Assembly (NCBI GenBank): GCA_003427395.1
Contig: BFEA01000189.1
Span: forward strand, 1,837,046 to 1,886,197
Direction of reading: 5' to 3'
Length of the DNA: 49,152 nucleotides
Origin: Chara braunii
Taxonomy: Eukaryota; Streptophyta; Charophyceae; Charales; Characeae
In this document: positions 9,860 to 20,500 of the stretch, one piece after another
How the letters are laid out: every line of letters begins with the position of its first letter
Position numbering within the stretch: the first letter of the stretch is position 1
Program-made: the position numbers and the translations under genes
Notes under the pieces: model-generated
What the model saw: only the letters and a program-made list of their open reading frames with translations
Databases searched by the model: none
What the model was told of the DNA's origin: nothing

Positions 9860-11127
9860 AAGATCATTGCATCTCGGAAGCCGCCGACGTGAAGGTGCGG
9901 AGGTTGTGCGATAGCAAGACACGGAGCACCGTCGGCGGTAAATGCCGCACGGGACTCGCTTTCGAGGAAGGGAGAGAGGACAAGATGGGGAGGCCAGTTC
10001 CGTCAGGAGATCGTCGTGAATGTGGCCTTGCCAGTCTCTAGCAATTGGCAAGGCCTTCAGGTGAGTGGGTGTTGTAGGTGAACGTGGAGAGGAACTATAT
10101 AGTAGTTACCCTTGTGAGTAGGAGATCGGCACTTAGTCGAATATAGGTACTCAAGGCTCTTTTTGCTGCTGTATAATGTAGCGAGGATGTTCACACACGT
10201 GCACTTACGCGGATCGTTGGTTGTGTGTGATAGTATGTACATTACAGACTGTATTGTTGGCAGGCCGCGAGAGTTTGGGCTGAATGTCGAGAACTAGGTA
10301 GTTGTTGTAGGAGAGCTCAGAGCGGTGTGGGAGATCGACCGATAGCAAAATGTAGGCGGTCGGTCAAATGTTCTCACGGATATTCGCGTAAGGTTATCAA
10401 TTCATCCCCCCCCCCGCCCCCCCGCGTGCAAAACCCTTGTATTCAGTCGCCACAAAGGCATAAAGTGTGGGAGGGCCTCAAATGAAGTTGCATCACGATG
10501 TCAGTTTTGCACCCTCGTCTGGCCGGTAACGCCAGTAGCACTCGCGGTGCGAATACAGTCGCTCCATGGTGGAATTCGTTACTGCTTCCGGTGTTTTGCT
10601 GCTGTGGTGTACATTCTGTTTTATGAGTGCGTGTATGCGGGTTGTTGGTTGTGTTCGATATAGCTTGTACATGGTAATTGTGTTAGATATAGCTTGTACA
10701 TGACAAAAGATTTGTACATGGCAATACAAACTGTTTTGCGGAAGGATCATTGAAAAAATGAAAAAGCAGGCCGACGACGGCTGGTAGGCCGGTTTCACTG
10801 AGAAAAGTAGATAGAAGGCCAGCGTACCCAGCAAGGCCGTTTGCTGGGGACGTGTATTGAATGGAAGATTTCCCGGTTCAAGAGGTTTGCTGCTGATAGA
10901 CTCAGCTGGACGTTGCCGGGACGTTGCCGGTTGCTCGTACGGGCGTTGAGCGACCCCGACAAGATCTCTTACAAAATGGAGATGTCAGCAGCTGAAGGCA
11001 GATTACTGGTTAGATCCAGAGCTCAGGCGGTTTGAGTTACTGATTAGAACCAGAGGTGGTCTTTGTGTATAGTTAAGGTGTTGGGGTTTGTCATGAATGA
11101 TGCATTGATAGCATGAGTGTGTGTTAG
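9860..11127. other. Downstream of Hsp70, unassigned
   Basis: No second gene recognised. A small duplication of 'gatatagcttgtacatg' is seen at about 10656-10705, and a C-run at 10408-10426. The Hsp70 polyadenylation site is not evident. Confidence 0.5.
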
Positions 11128-11580
11128 TCTTTAATCGCTGCATGCACGTGTTTTGTGTCTGAGTCGACGTCTGTACATAGACACCTCCTTCCTGGCCAGT
11201 GCATGAGGGAGCGTCCGGTAGATAATTGGATTCGTTGAGNNNNNNNNNNNNNNNNNNNNNNNNNNNNNNNNNNNNNNNNNNNNNNNNNNNNNNNNNNNNN
11301 NNNNNNNNNNNNNNNNNNNNNNNNNNNNNNNNNNNNNNNNNNNNNNNNNNNNNNNNNNNNNNNNNNNNNNNNNNNNNNNNNNNNNNNNNNNNNNNNNNNN
11401 NNNNNNNNNNNNNNNNNNNNNNNNNNNNNGGCCAGTGCATGAGGGAGCGTCCGGTAGATAATTGGATTCGTTGAGCGTCCACAATTTTGATTGTTTGCAT
11501 GTGTCAGATTGTCTAGTCTTTAATTGCTGCATCCACGTGTTTTGTGTCTGAGTCGACGTCTGTACATAGACATCTTGTTC
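11128..11580. other. 190-N assembly gap inside a duplicated segment
   Basis: Unknown bases run from 11240 to 11429. The 46 bases just before the gap (11194-11239) are identical to the 46 bases just after it (11430-11475). A further diverged pair lies outside these: 'gtctttaat(c/t)gctgcat' through 'gacgtctgtacatagaca' at about 11128-11183 and 11515-11572. Confidence 0.9.
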
Positions 11581-12477
11581 GTGGTCAGTACATGAACGAC
11601 GATGTCGTTTCATTGACATAAGAAGATGACCAGATGGGGGTAGAAGGTGAGGTTAATGCCTGGTTTGTTTCGTGGATTTTTTTTAAACGAGTCCCAGCTC
11701 TGGAAGAAAAGTGAGGCCGTCTTCTTTCTGAAGAGTGTACTGTGTCCTAGCCTCGTCTGTGTTTGTGTATTGTTCCCGCTTGTTTATTGTCTGTTATATA
11801 TAGAGTATCTCTAAAAGAATAGGGGGGAAGAGATTAATCACGGTAATCAGTGTATAATGTGCCCTAATCTCGTCTTAGTGTAATGCGGCTGCCTAGTATC
11901 TGAACCTTCGTTCTCCGGTCAGCATGTTTTGCCCAGTGTGGAATCCTCACACTTGTTCTTCTGTCCCTGTGTATCTCCCCTTTCCGCATATTCCTGTACT
12001 TGTCTCTCTCCCCTCCCACTCACCCGTCACTCTCTCTTCCCCTCTCCCACTCGCTCGTTTCTCTCTTCCTCTCGTCTCGGCCTTCGTCCCTTTCTCTTAT
12101 CCTGTCGGAGTTGTTAGCGTACTATGGGTTTGTTACGGGTGCTGGTGGCATAGTGACTGAGGGTTTGTACCAGGTACTGTTGAATCTGTCGATCGTTTTT
12201 AAGCGCTTGGATTTTGGGCTCCTATGCCGGCTTTCTCGCTTTCTCCTTCCCTTTACCCTTTTTCAACTCTGCAAATTCTCGGCGTTTGAGGTGTTGATTC
12301 AGGTGGGTTCATGGTTAACGCTTTGGTACCTTATTGTCTGATAGGAAATCTGTCCAGGGATGTTTTAGTGCCCGAGGTACTCTTCACCCCTATACAGGGG
12401 AGAAGTGTGTTTGGGTTCTTTGTTTCTCTATTCCCCCTGCGCGTTTTGACAGTTTTTGTTACCTCCGCCAACGGATT
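11581..12477. other. Unassigned stretch
   Basis: Pyrimidine-rich around 11950-12100. Overlapping S/P/L-rich frames reflect that composition. No gene recognised. Confidence 0.5.
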
Positions 12478-12646
12478 TAGTCTTGGTCTTCTTGCTATAA
12501 GTCGAAATCCGGTCAAGTGTATGTGAGCTGTAACGCATATAGTCTTGGTCTTCATGGATATAGTCGAAATCTGTCTGAAGTGTGTGAGTTGTTTGTTCTG
12601 TCTCTTCCAGATTTCGACTATAGTCATAGAAGAAGACGAAGACTAT
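12478..12646. repeat. Direct plus inverted triplicate (foldback)
   Basis: The word 'tagtcttggtcttc..atag(t)cgaaatc' occurs at 12478-12513 and 12540-12573. Its reverse complement 'cagatttcgactatagtcat..gaagacta' is at 12608-12645. The second and third copies can pair as a stem of about 35 bp with a loop of about 34 nt. Confidence 0.75.
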
Positions 12647-12909
12647 ACGCAAATGTTTCGCAAATTTTCGGCAAAAGTTTGCGACCTTTGCGAACGCTTT
12701 TCGTGGCCTTCTGGCCTCTTATGAACGCGATTCAAAGAAACAAACATTGGTTGAAGCTAGATGAGATTTTGAAGGACGATTATATATTGTAAAGATTTAG
12801 GAGGATGAAAGAAGGATTCTAGTAGGAAAGGATTCTAGTAGGACTGTGTACGCGTAGGGCACTACAAAAGGTGCGGGGCTCGTCGTTAGCTTCGTGTGCT
12901 ATGTAGACG

Positions 12910-13036
12910 CTACCGTGTTCCCCCGAACACCACGCACCCCTCATTTTGACTGTGTCCTCAATTCGACTGTGTCTTATCGGAAAGTTAGCTTGTATACGGT
13001 ATATAAAGGTGCGGTATGTTCGGGGTTTGACGATAG
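12910..13036. mobile_element. CTACCG foldback element, copy M1
   Basis: The left end is CTACCGTGTTCCCCCGAACA. The right end is complementary but decayed ('tatgttcggggtttgacgatag'). The interior 'tagcttgtatac' is shared with copy M2. No coding capacity. Confidence 0.75.
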
Positions 13037-13335
13037 TCCATGGTTTCGTTGGGTTTTCCTCTCTTAAATTGTTTTGCGGGAGTCAGTATTGACTCGGTAA
13101 CTTCTAACTGCTTGGTTTAGAATTGGATTCAGCGGCGAAGTTCTATTCGTACTTGTCTCTATGGTGGTGAAGGAAGGTGTCTGGTGTTGTCCGTAGTGTT
13201 GAATGATTTATACTTGGAACTTCTGGTTGACTGCCCTCTGCGTTCTTGTTGGAGTCCTGCCGTTATCGCTGATTGAGGCCTTGAGTACCCCTGTTGTTCT
13301 CACTTTCCCTCTCTTGCGCATCCCCTTAAGGTGGG

Positions 13336-13409
13336 GTATATATTTAGACTGAAAGATACCCCAAATACAGCTGTATTGACCGTATGTTGTATTCGGGGGA
13401 AGAAGGTAG
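13336..13409. mobile_element. CTACCG foldback element, copy M3 (right part)
   Basis: Contains the internal loop 'tttagactgaaagatacccc', then 'aaatacagctgtattgaccg' and the terminus 'ttcgggggaagaaggtag'. The left terminus is not recognisable. Confidence 0.7.
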
Positions 13410-13654
13410 TATTTATTGCGTTTTGGCGAACACTGCGTCGGTCTGGCTGTCCGTACGATATGATGCCTGGTTGTCTGGCTGTCCGTACGATATGTCCGTA
13501 ACATTGATGTCTTTGCAGTTTGTTGTTGTCGTTGTCGTTGGGGCTTGACCAAACGCTGTGCCGGTGTGGGCCGTCTGGCTGTTCGTACATGCGCGGTTGT
13601 GTGTGTGGCCATCGGCTACAAGATGCCACAAGATGTCCATCGTATTCACTCCGA

Positions 13655-13655
13655 G

Positions 13656-13693
<38 letters not shown>

Positions 13694-13738
13694 ACATCTG
13701 CCACAGGATGCTGCTCGTACCTAGTATGCGGGCACATG

Positions 13739-13770
<32 letters not shown>
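13655..13770. repeat. (TG)n microsatellite and A30 tract
   Basis: TG units run from about 13658 to 13692 and an A run from 13741 to 13770. Confidence 0.95.
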
Positions 13771-13772
<2 letters not shown>

Positions 13773-14177
13773 TGGTTTTCCAACTCATCGTGGGCAGAGG
13801 AAGGAGTGTAGGTTTATTATTAACTTATTATTGCTCTGGACTTCTATATCATCGAATTGTCAAGTGCTATTCTTCTTTAGTTGTGTGATCGCATATGCGG
13901 AGCCTCGTTTTGGCTATAAGGGAGCCTATATTCTTCGTTAGGTGTGTGCTCGCATAAGCGCAGCGGGGCCTCGTTTTGCAAAAGGACGGACTTAGTGTCG
14001 AGGCCATGCAGCGGTGCAGATTGCAGTACCCACTGACTGCATGAGGATCTCGTTTGTTCCGCGACGTAAGGGAACTTGCCACTCGTCCACTCCATTCGCG
14101 AAAGGAGGAGAACTGAACTTGAGTGTCTTCTTCCCAAAGGCAGTAAAAACTTGAAATTTCGAGTGATTCGGTGCTGC

Positions 14178-14287
14178 CTACCGTTTTCCCCCGAACACAA
14201 AGCACCCTTATTTTGGCTGCATCTGGCTGGAAATATAGCTTGTATACATGCTTTTCTAGGGTGCGTTATGTTCGGGGGAAGACGGTA
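14178..14287. mobile_element. CTACCG foldback element, copy M2
   Basis: A 110-bp element with good terminal inverted repeats: CTACCGTTTTCCCCCGAACA at the left and 'tgttcgggggaagacggta' at the right. The interior 'tagcttgtatac' places it with M1. It is non-autonomous. Confidence 0.85.
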
Positions 14288-14591
14288 ACCGGATGAGCGG
14301 GGGTGGGTGTAACCTGAGTTACCTGACAGTTTCGTATTTGGCAATCGACGCCAATCGTTGATGTTACGATGATGTAGGATGTGTAGTATGGCTTGTTTTA
14401 TTGGCGGTCACATGCCCACATGGATGTTTGGTGAAAGTGAGAGGTTGGCCAGCGGGATTTGTAAGCTATGGATAGAGATCATAGAGTTATGAGCGATGCA
14501 GGTTGTGTTGAAAAACAGTTGGTGTCGAAGTTGAGCAAGAAAAATGAGCTTCTGTGCTTCTGTGTTGGTGGATTATGTTTTGCTGCTGCTC

Positions 14592-14652
14592 AGGCTTGCT
14601 GTTGTCGGGGGAAAAAAAAAAAAAAAAAAAAAAAAAAGGCTTGCTGTTGTCG
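14592..14652 (+). mobile_element. Poly(A)-only insertion flanked by a 16-bp direct repeat
   Basis: 'aggcttgctgttgtcg' occurs at 14592-14607 and again at 14637-14652. Between them is only 'gggg' and an A run of about 26. This is the footprint expected of a severely 5'-truncated LINE or SINE insertion with its target-site duplication. Confidence 0.6.
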
Positions 14653-15712
14653 CGAGAAACCCAGTGGTCCGCTTGGACGCCGGTTCAACCAGGGCTGAAC
14701 GTATCAGGTCGAGAAAGCGTCCAAATGCGTGTCAGGGCGCACAGGTGACCAAGACTGGGAGATGGGGCAACAGGTCCCCCCTATCGACGGTCAGTATCTC
14801 TTAATTCGTGCAAGTGGGACCTAGCCCCGGTATATATCAGGCCGTGCACCTCGCCGAAAAGGCCAAGAAAAAAAAAAAAAAAACAGGGCGTGACGGCGGT
14901 CAATGGGGACGTCGATTTTGTCGTTGATTGATTGATGTATCACGAGTGTTCGTATGTCTTCCACGTGCAATTTTGTCCTCCGCCGTTCGTATCCGTTTCT
15001 GCACGTCAAACCCTCTCTTCAATTGAACACTCGGAACTTTGGAATGCATGTCCGCTAAAATCGAAACGACGGAGAGGGGTATGTCGCCATGGTTTGCAGA
15101 GGGGTGGTGATGCAGGAATATGGCGATCGAGAAACGCCCTGATCTTCAGAGGGGAGAAGCCTAAGAAGCCTAACGCTCAGTCATCACGTAACCCACGGTT
15201 GATGATTTTGGCTGATTGGAAAGTGAGTTCCAGTCGCCAGGGCAGAGGGCGGCCTTGGTCTCGAAAAAACTGGGCCCGGGACAACCAATTTGCAGTGGTT
15301 TCCACAGAGGGTAAGATGAAGATTGCCAGGTGGTTGAAACCTCCTTGAACAATTTATGAGCCTTATAGATATTGGGGGCAGAGATGCCTGTCCCTTTTTT
15401 ACAGTACAGTCTGACTATAAATGCAGTCCTTTTTTTACGGAGCTTCATGGGCTACTTTTTTTGGGAAGTTCTTTTGTTTAAGTTCAGCATGGGACGCTGG
15501 ACCCGGTTTCCAGCAGAGGTGATGTTTAAGCTAGTTCCTGGTAGTGAAAGCTTTGATCTGAACTCGCAAGCGAAACTGGCTGAGGCTGCCGGGATATCTC
15601 CGGGTTGAATTGTGAGGTCCCCGGCCTCGTCCCGATGTTGTACTTTTGTAATGCAATTTTTCCAAAAAAAAAAAAGAAAAAACGAAACGAGGAGAGGAGA
15701 TAAGAGTCAATT
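14653..15712. other. Unassigned stretch
   Basis: A plus-strand frame of about 138 codons (14932-15348) includes IWRSRNALIFRG, faintly like the end of a LINE zinc-finger domain. The match is too short to call. Confidence 0.35.
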
Positions 15713-15793
15713 GCTGGCTGTGGGGTTTGAACCCACGCGTGTCTCCACAGAAGATCTTAAGTCTTCCCCCTTGGACCACTCGGGCAAGCCAGC
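15713..15793 (-). tRNA. tRNA-Leu(UAA), copy 1
   Basis: Read on the minus strand, 81 nt fold as a class II tRNA. The acceptor GCTGGCT pairs with AGCCAGC. The anticodon stem GAAGA/TCTTC closes the loop CTTAAGA, giving anticodon TAA. There is a variable arm (TGTG/CACG) and a T arm GTGGG-TTCAAAC-CCCAC. There is no intron and no encoded CCA. It is identical to the copy at 16687-16767 and has a short identical flank on the 5' side of the tRNA ('gaggttgctatgg' on the plus strand). It decodes UUA. A T-rich run about 35 nt downstream on the minus strand could terminate Pol III. Confidence 0.93.
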
Positions 15794-15899
15794 GAGGTTG
15801 CTATGGGAGACACGCAGCACAAGTACAAACTGTCCAAATTTTGGAAGTAAAATTTCCTCATCGCTTTGGTGGGATACGTACAGGTGCAGTGTGCACATA

Positions 15900-16060
15900 G
15901 ATAGATTCATCTATAGATAGACACATATATATAGATATACAGATATACAGATATATATAGATAGCTAGATTATGTGTTTCCTACTTCTCGTCGAGAAATG
16001 CCTGGATATGCATCTGTAGATACGCATGCATATATACAGATATAGATATGGATAGGTTCA
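15900..16060. repeat. GATA/TA-rich simple sequence
   Basis: Degenerate 'atagatatacagatat' units lie between the first tRNA-Leu and the R63 copy. Confidence 0.75.
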
Positions 16061-16119
16061 GCCTCCTGTCGAGTCGGTGAAAGAAACTCCGACGAAAGTT
16101 TAACAGAGTTTGTCACAGC

Positions 16120-16182
16120 CCCTCGTTTGTTGTCCTCTTTTTCCTCTCTGCCTACGGTTTACCGGGCAGTTCTGTTTGACGA
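16120..16182 (-). repeat. 63-bp dispersed block R63, copy B
   Basis: Reverse complement of 892-954 with about 59 of 63 matches. It abuts 'acatatataaatatatata' on one side. Confidence 0.85.
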
Positions 16183-16552
16183 CATATATAAATATATATA
16201 GATATACGGACACCTAATGTACCTTTTTTTATTTTTTTATTTTTTTTCTAATGTACCTTTTTTACTGTTTTTGGATTTCAAATTCGGTTCGAGTTTGTCC
16301 TATAGCAAGTGTCTTTTTTTCTTTTTTTTTTTCAGCAAGTGTCTTGAATTGGGGGAGCGTGTGGGTGACTTGTTGTTTGTTTTTTTTCCCTTCTTTTGGG
16401 CCTCGCTCCACTACACTCCGCATGCACAAAAACAAAAATCATGGCCGTGTATCTTTCCATGCTCTAGCGGAAGATTCTCTCTGTTTCCACATTTGGAGAA
16501 TAGTGGAGCAAGGCCCTTTCTCAGTGGGTCCGTGAAGTCCGTGTAGGCTGGC

Positions 16553-16583
<31 letters not shown>

Positions 16584-16686
16584 ATAGAAGTTCTAGCATA
16601 TACTACTAAAAGTAGTGTATCACTGACGCCAAGTTCAGAGTTCTCAACTTCTCGGCCTTACCTTCGGTCCTCGAAAATATTTCATT
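16183..16686. other. T-rich unassigned stretch
   Basis: Includes several T runs (16226-16245, 16314-16333, 16558-16583). Frames are low-complexity F/L-rich. No gene recognised. Confidence 0.5.
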
Positions 16687-16767
16687 GCTGGCTGTGGGGT
16701 TTGAACCCACGCGTGTCTCCACAGAAGATCTTAAGTCTTCCCCCTTGGACCACTCGGGCAAGCCAGC
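16687..16767 (-). tRNA. tRNA-Leu(UAA), copy 2
   Basis: Identical in all 81 positions to 15713-15793, on the same strand with starts 974 bp apart. The cloverleaf, variable arm and TAA anticodon are intact. Shared flank is short (about 3 bp on the tRNA 3' side and 13 bp on its 5' side), so this looks like a small local duplication. Confidence 0.93.
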
Positions 16768-16967
16768 GAGGTTGCTATGGTGGAGTGGCTTTGCACACTA
16801 TATAACTTTGAGTCCGAGATGAATTGCGAGATGAATAGTCGTTGGTAGACACAGGTAAAGCCGACGATCTTCTCGTGTGCTTCCGGTTTTGCCATATAGC
16901 TGACCGCCTCTGATAAAGCCCACCGCTCTCGTACACGTATTGGTCCGCGAACTCTGTATGTGGTGTC

Positions 16968-17059
16968 TCGTACGGTCATTATTATAGCTGTATTTTGACT
17001 GAAAGATAACCCAAATACAGCTAGAATGACTGGACGTTGTATTCGGGGGAGAGAGGTAG
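16968..17059. mobile_element. CTACCG foldback element, copy M4
   Basis: 'tacggtcattattatagctg' faces 'cagctagaatgactggacgt' around the loop 'gactgaaagata'. The right terminus is 'ttcgggggagagaggtag'; the left terminal ~20 bp are missing or decayed. Confidence 0.75.
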
Positions 17060-17879
17060 TGGCCAATACCGTTACTGCATAGCATGATCTCCATCACTGC
17101 AGAGAACAAGGGCTTCGCGCCACTACTGGACAACCTACATGCATTTGGATCATCCAACATTTTGAAATTATTTATAGGCACATGAGGGAGACCCAGATAC
17201 ATACAGAGTGTGATGTAGTGGAGTGAGGCCCTAAGAAGGGATGGAAACATCCAGCCCCCCGTCAGAATGAATCTCGTCGTACTTTCTTTTTTTTTTTTCT
17301 TTTTTTTTTCACTGCAATTATATTCCGAAAACTGGGGCCGGGGGCCCACAATTCTACCCGGAGTCACAAAAGTTATCCTGGCAGCCTCAGCCAGTTTAGC
17401 TTAGGATCCTCTTTTCTCTCAACAATTTAGGCAAGTGCTGTCTTCCTCAGGCATTCCGACTTACCGGCTTGCGATTGCGAGTTACTACTAGAATTGTCCC
17501 ACCTAACTGTTCCTTCCTCTCTTCCGTATGCCTCTGTTTTGACCGGACCTCTTCAATGCTGTAGTACAATGAAATACTACCTGTCTATAGCTGTTTCCTG
17601 TTGTCTGGAGGTTACTTAGTCTGTGTAAGACTGAGTTGGCTGCCTACTCTCTCGTTAGCCTTTTGAGTGAAAACTGCAGCCACTGCCTCTTGTGGTCTGA
17701 TCCTCTTCTCTTTTCTACCGGTCCCACACCTCCTTCGCTAGCTTCTGGAACTAACGCGGCCCAGAGGACCGGGTCCTGGTCCCTGGTATGTTTCCGGGTC
17801 GACCTGAACTCAGCCAACCGAGGTTCCTAGTCCTTACCTATCTTGAACAGTGGTTTCAGTCACCCTCCTGGATTGTTCA
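17060..17879. other. Unassigned stretch
   Basis: Nothing recognised. The LINE 3' end or UTR may extend into its right side. Confidence 0.45.
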
Positions 17880-17893
17880 GGTCCAAGATCCAT

Positions 17894-18490
17894 CTAAAAA
17901 TCTGCAGACCCATCTTTGCATGAACCGCCGACATCTGGAAGTTTTTGGCCCAGGTATGCATGAACCACCTCATTTGGTTCCGGCTGCCTTTTCCTCCCTT
18001 GTTCTGTCTCCTCCAGTCCACTCGAATGGCTTGCTTGAGACCCTGTTTGACGAGGTGTTTGATTTCCAGGTCTGAGAACGGTCTCGAAGCAAGCTCTGTT
18101 CCTATCTTTCCAAATTACTTCACAGATCAGGCCTCTGATTACATGAGCCGCATACCCGCGGTGCCTAACCAAGTTGCCTGGTAGGAAACCCAACAGAATC
18201 CGTTCCTCATCCAAGACTACCGACTGGTCGCCAAACTTGGTCCAGTGGTAGGACCACCATTTCCAGATCCGTTTAGATGGTGGGCATTGCCACCACAAGT
18301 GTCGGGTGGATTCAAGCGGCCATCTGCATCGTGAACATCCCAGTTCCACCTTCATTCCCGTGCTCACAAGCCAGACTGCTGACGGTGTGACCATCAGCGA
18401 CAGCATCCAGAGCAAACTCACTTGTTTACCGTTTGGTAACAATGCCAGTGCTTCCTGGAGCCTCTCCAAATCCGATCCTTCTTGGGACAA
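17894..18490 (-). pseudogene. LINE zf-RVT domain fragment
   Basis: A 198-residue open segment carries the reverse-transcriptase zinc-binding pattern: CSRC, then STRHLWWQCP, then RIWKWW. Farther on IWKDRNRACF matches the conserved IWxxRN block at the end of plant LINE ORF2. It is the 3'-most recognised part of the remnant. The start is arbitrary because the frame is entered from a decayed upstream region. Confidence 0.8.
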
Positions 18491-20026
18491 GTCCTCGCTC
18501 CAAACCGCCTGCCATCTTGAAGTGTGTCAGCCGGCGGTTTCAGCCTAGTTGCTGTTTGCTGGTCACCTTGTGCTACTGAGGAGAATTTCTATCGATGTGA
18601 TGGGCGACCAAATCCACGCCACATGCACGGTTGGCGGAGCGAGGTTCTGCCGACCCAAGAGTGCACTCTGTTGATGTTGACACTACTGCGTCTCTCCACC
18701 ACTCTGGCTTGGGCAGGGTTGTCCCAAGCCATTATCTCCTCCCCAATGAAGATCAAGGTGTTTGAGCCTCCATCACTACGCCATCTCTCTATCCTCCTGA
18801 ACCCACGGGGAAGGATTTCCTTCACTTTCCACAGGATGTCACCTTCTTCCTCTATGCTTGACATGTACCAGGTATCCGCCGGGTCTACTCCCTCCGGCCC
18901 TAAGATAGACATCCACTACAGCGGGATGGAACTCACCACCAACTGCCAGTGCTCTTCTACCCGCTGGAGGCCTCTGAGCGCCTGTCTCAATACCCCCATA
19001 GGCTTCCATCCACCCAGCGTGGAGAACCACAGGTCATCAATCCGTACTACCCCATGTCTGATCCAGGCTTGCCCGAATGAACCCGGGGAGCCATCTGCTA
19101 GTAGCTGGGTGTTTGTTTGGTCTTGAATTGCTGTGTTTTCGATCAGTAGTTGGCTCAAAACTTTATTTTGTGGTCGGTGGTCTCTGAGTATCTGGAGGAT
19201 GTTGTTTCCACGGTTTGCGGATTGCTTCCCAAAATCCTGACTTGAGCTTCTTCTTCCTGAAGGATGGCATGAAGAAGCATGCCCACACATCCTTTGGCCT
19301 GCTCAGACCCCATTCCCTCATTAGAATCCTTTCGGCCAGAGTCATCCATTGGTTCGGACTGCCTAGATGTCCCTGGTTTCAAGCTAGGTCCATGTACGGC
19401 CAAGGGGTCCAGCGTTTTACAAACGTCGGACCCTCAGGTACAACAAATTTTGACGAGTTTTCGACCAAAAAACTCGTTCAAAAAATAAAAGATGTTCATT
19501 TTGACGAAATGGTCGTTCTTTCTTTTTGGGAAGTTGAGGGTGTCGAAGGCCACCTTGGATATGAATCCTTCAGCTGTTTTTGCTCGTGGCTTCCACAGGA
19601 ACCGTGCCACCAATCTTCTTATAGCTTTCACCACCCCTGCTGCTAGTTCTCTTGCTGTGGTAACAAACCATAATATCGAGAAGAGGGTCGCGTTTGCCAC
19701 CAGCTACTAAAGATACGTGTCAAGTAGTTTCCTACATGGCGAGACGTGCTGAGATCCGTTGTTCTAGTTGCAGGCCTTGTGCTGATACGTCCACATGCAG
19801 GATGACCAGGACACCAAGAATTTGTTCCTCCTCCCCTTCTTCCACTCGCTGCATCCCCCATTCCATCTTGAGTGTGAACAGAGTAGGTAGCAGGTACGTA
19901 GACTTCCTCCAATTGACTGTAGCTTTCGAGAGAGTGGAGTATTCTCCTAGCACGTAAGTGGAGCCAGCGGGCATCCTTGCCGTAGTGATCGCGTGAGCTA
20001 AAATGGAGTCGAGAGGTGTCCGTTGA

Positions 20027-20323
20027 TCATGACCGCGCTTTTACCCGTGCAACGAAACCGGCTCCGAAGCCCGTCCTCTTCAAGGTGGTGAGGACGAAGG
20101 TCCACCCCACCTTGTCATAGGTTTTCTCCAAGTCTAGTAGGAGCGTTGCCATATCTAACTGCTCCTCCTGGATAATCTCAAGTGGCTCAATTGCAGTTAC
20201 TATGTTGTTAAATATGGACTGGCCCTGCACAAACACCCCTTGGTCTTTCTCCACTAACCCTGGACGATGTCTAGATAGTCTACGTGCTATAGCCTTTGCT
20301 AGGATTTTATACAAGACGTTCAA
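20027..20323 (-). pseudogene. LINE reverse transcriptase core fragment
   Basis: A 98-residue open segment starts NVLYKILAKAIARRL and includes DQGVFVQGQSIFNN, LLLDLEKTYDKVGW and LKRTGFG. These are the ordered RT motifs around the first active-site aspartate of non-LTR retrotransposons. Downstream, RQGCPLAPL is followed almost at once by a segment (YSTLSKATVNW) that normally lies after the YxDD box. The second catalytic block is therefore missing and the RT cannot be active. It belongs to the remnant at 17880-20500. Confidence 0.85.
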
Positions 20324-20500
20324 GAGGGAGATCGGGCGCCAATTTCGGACGTCTGTTTTATTTCATTTCTTGAACAAACCGTGATTACTCCATGTGTGAT
20401 CCCTCTACCTAGTTGTCCTTCTACTAAAACCTCATTGTATAGCTATATTAATATTGGTCCAGCCGCAGGATTGAAGGCCCAAGTAGGCTAAAAAGGAGGG

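Larger units (their letters stand above)
17880..20500 (-). mobile_element. LINE remnant, 3' half (RT to zinc finger)
   Basis: On the minus strand, fragments in several frames appear in the order expected for an L1-type ORF2. The RT N-terminal part is near 20330-20470 (GRGITHGVITV, RNWRPISLLNVLYKIL). RT palm block LLLDLEKTYDKVGW carries the first catalytic Asp (about 20090-20135). RQGCPLAPL follows near 19970. Post-RT connection segments run through 19700-18600, and a zf-RVT finger lies near 18300. Stops and frameshifts are frequent, so it is dead. It may be one element together with 24165-26425. Confidence 0.85.

Noticed and set aside
9074-10051. A 325-codon frame antisense to Hsp70
   Set aside because: It is the shadow of a GC-biased coding strand; its residues (R, L, S, P-rich) mirror Hsp70 codons and no domain is seen.
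14932-15348. LINE zinc-finger tail (IWRSRNALIFRG)
   Set aside because: Only one short block matches and no neighbouring LINE motif is visible on the same strand.
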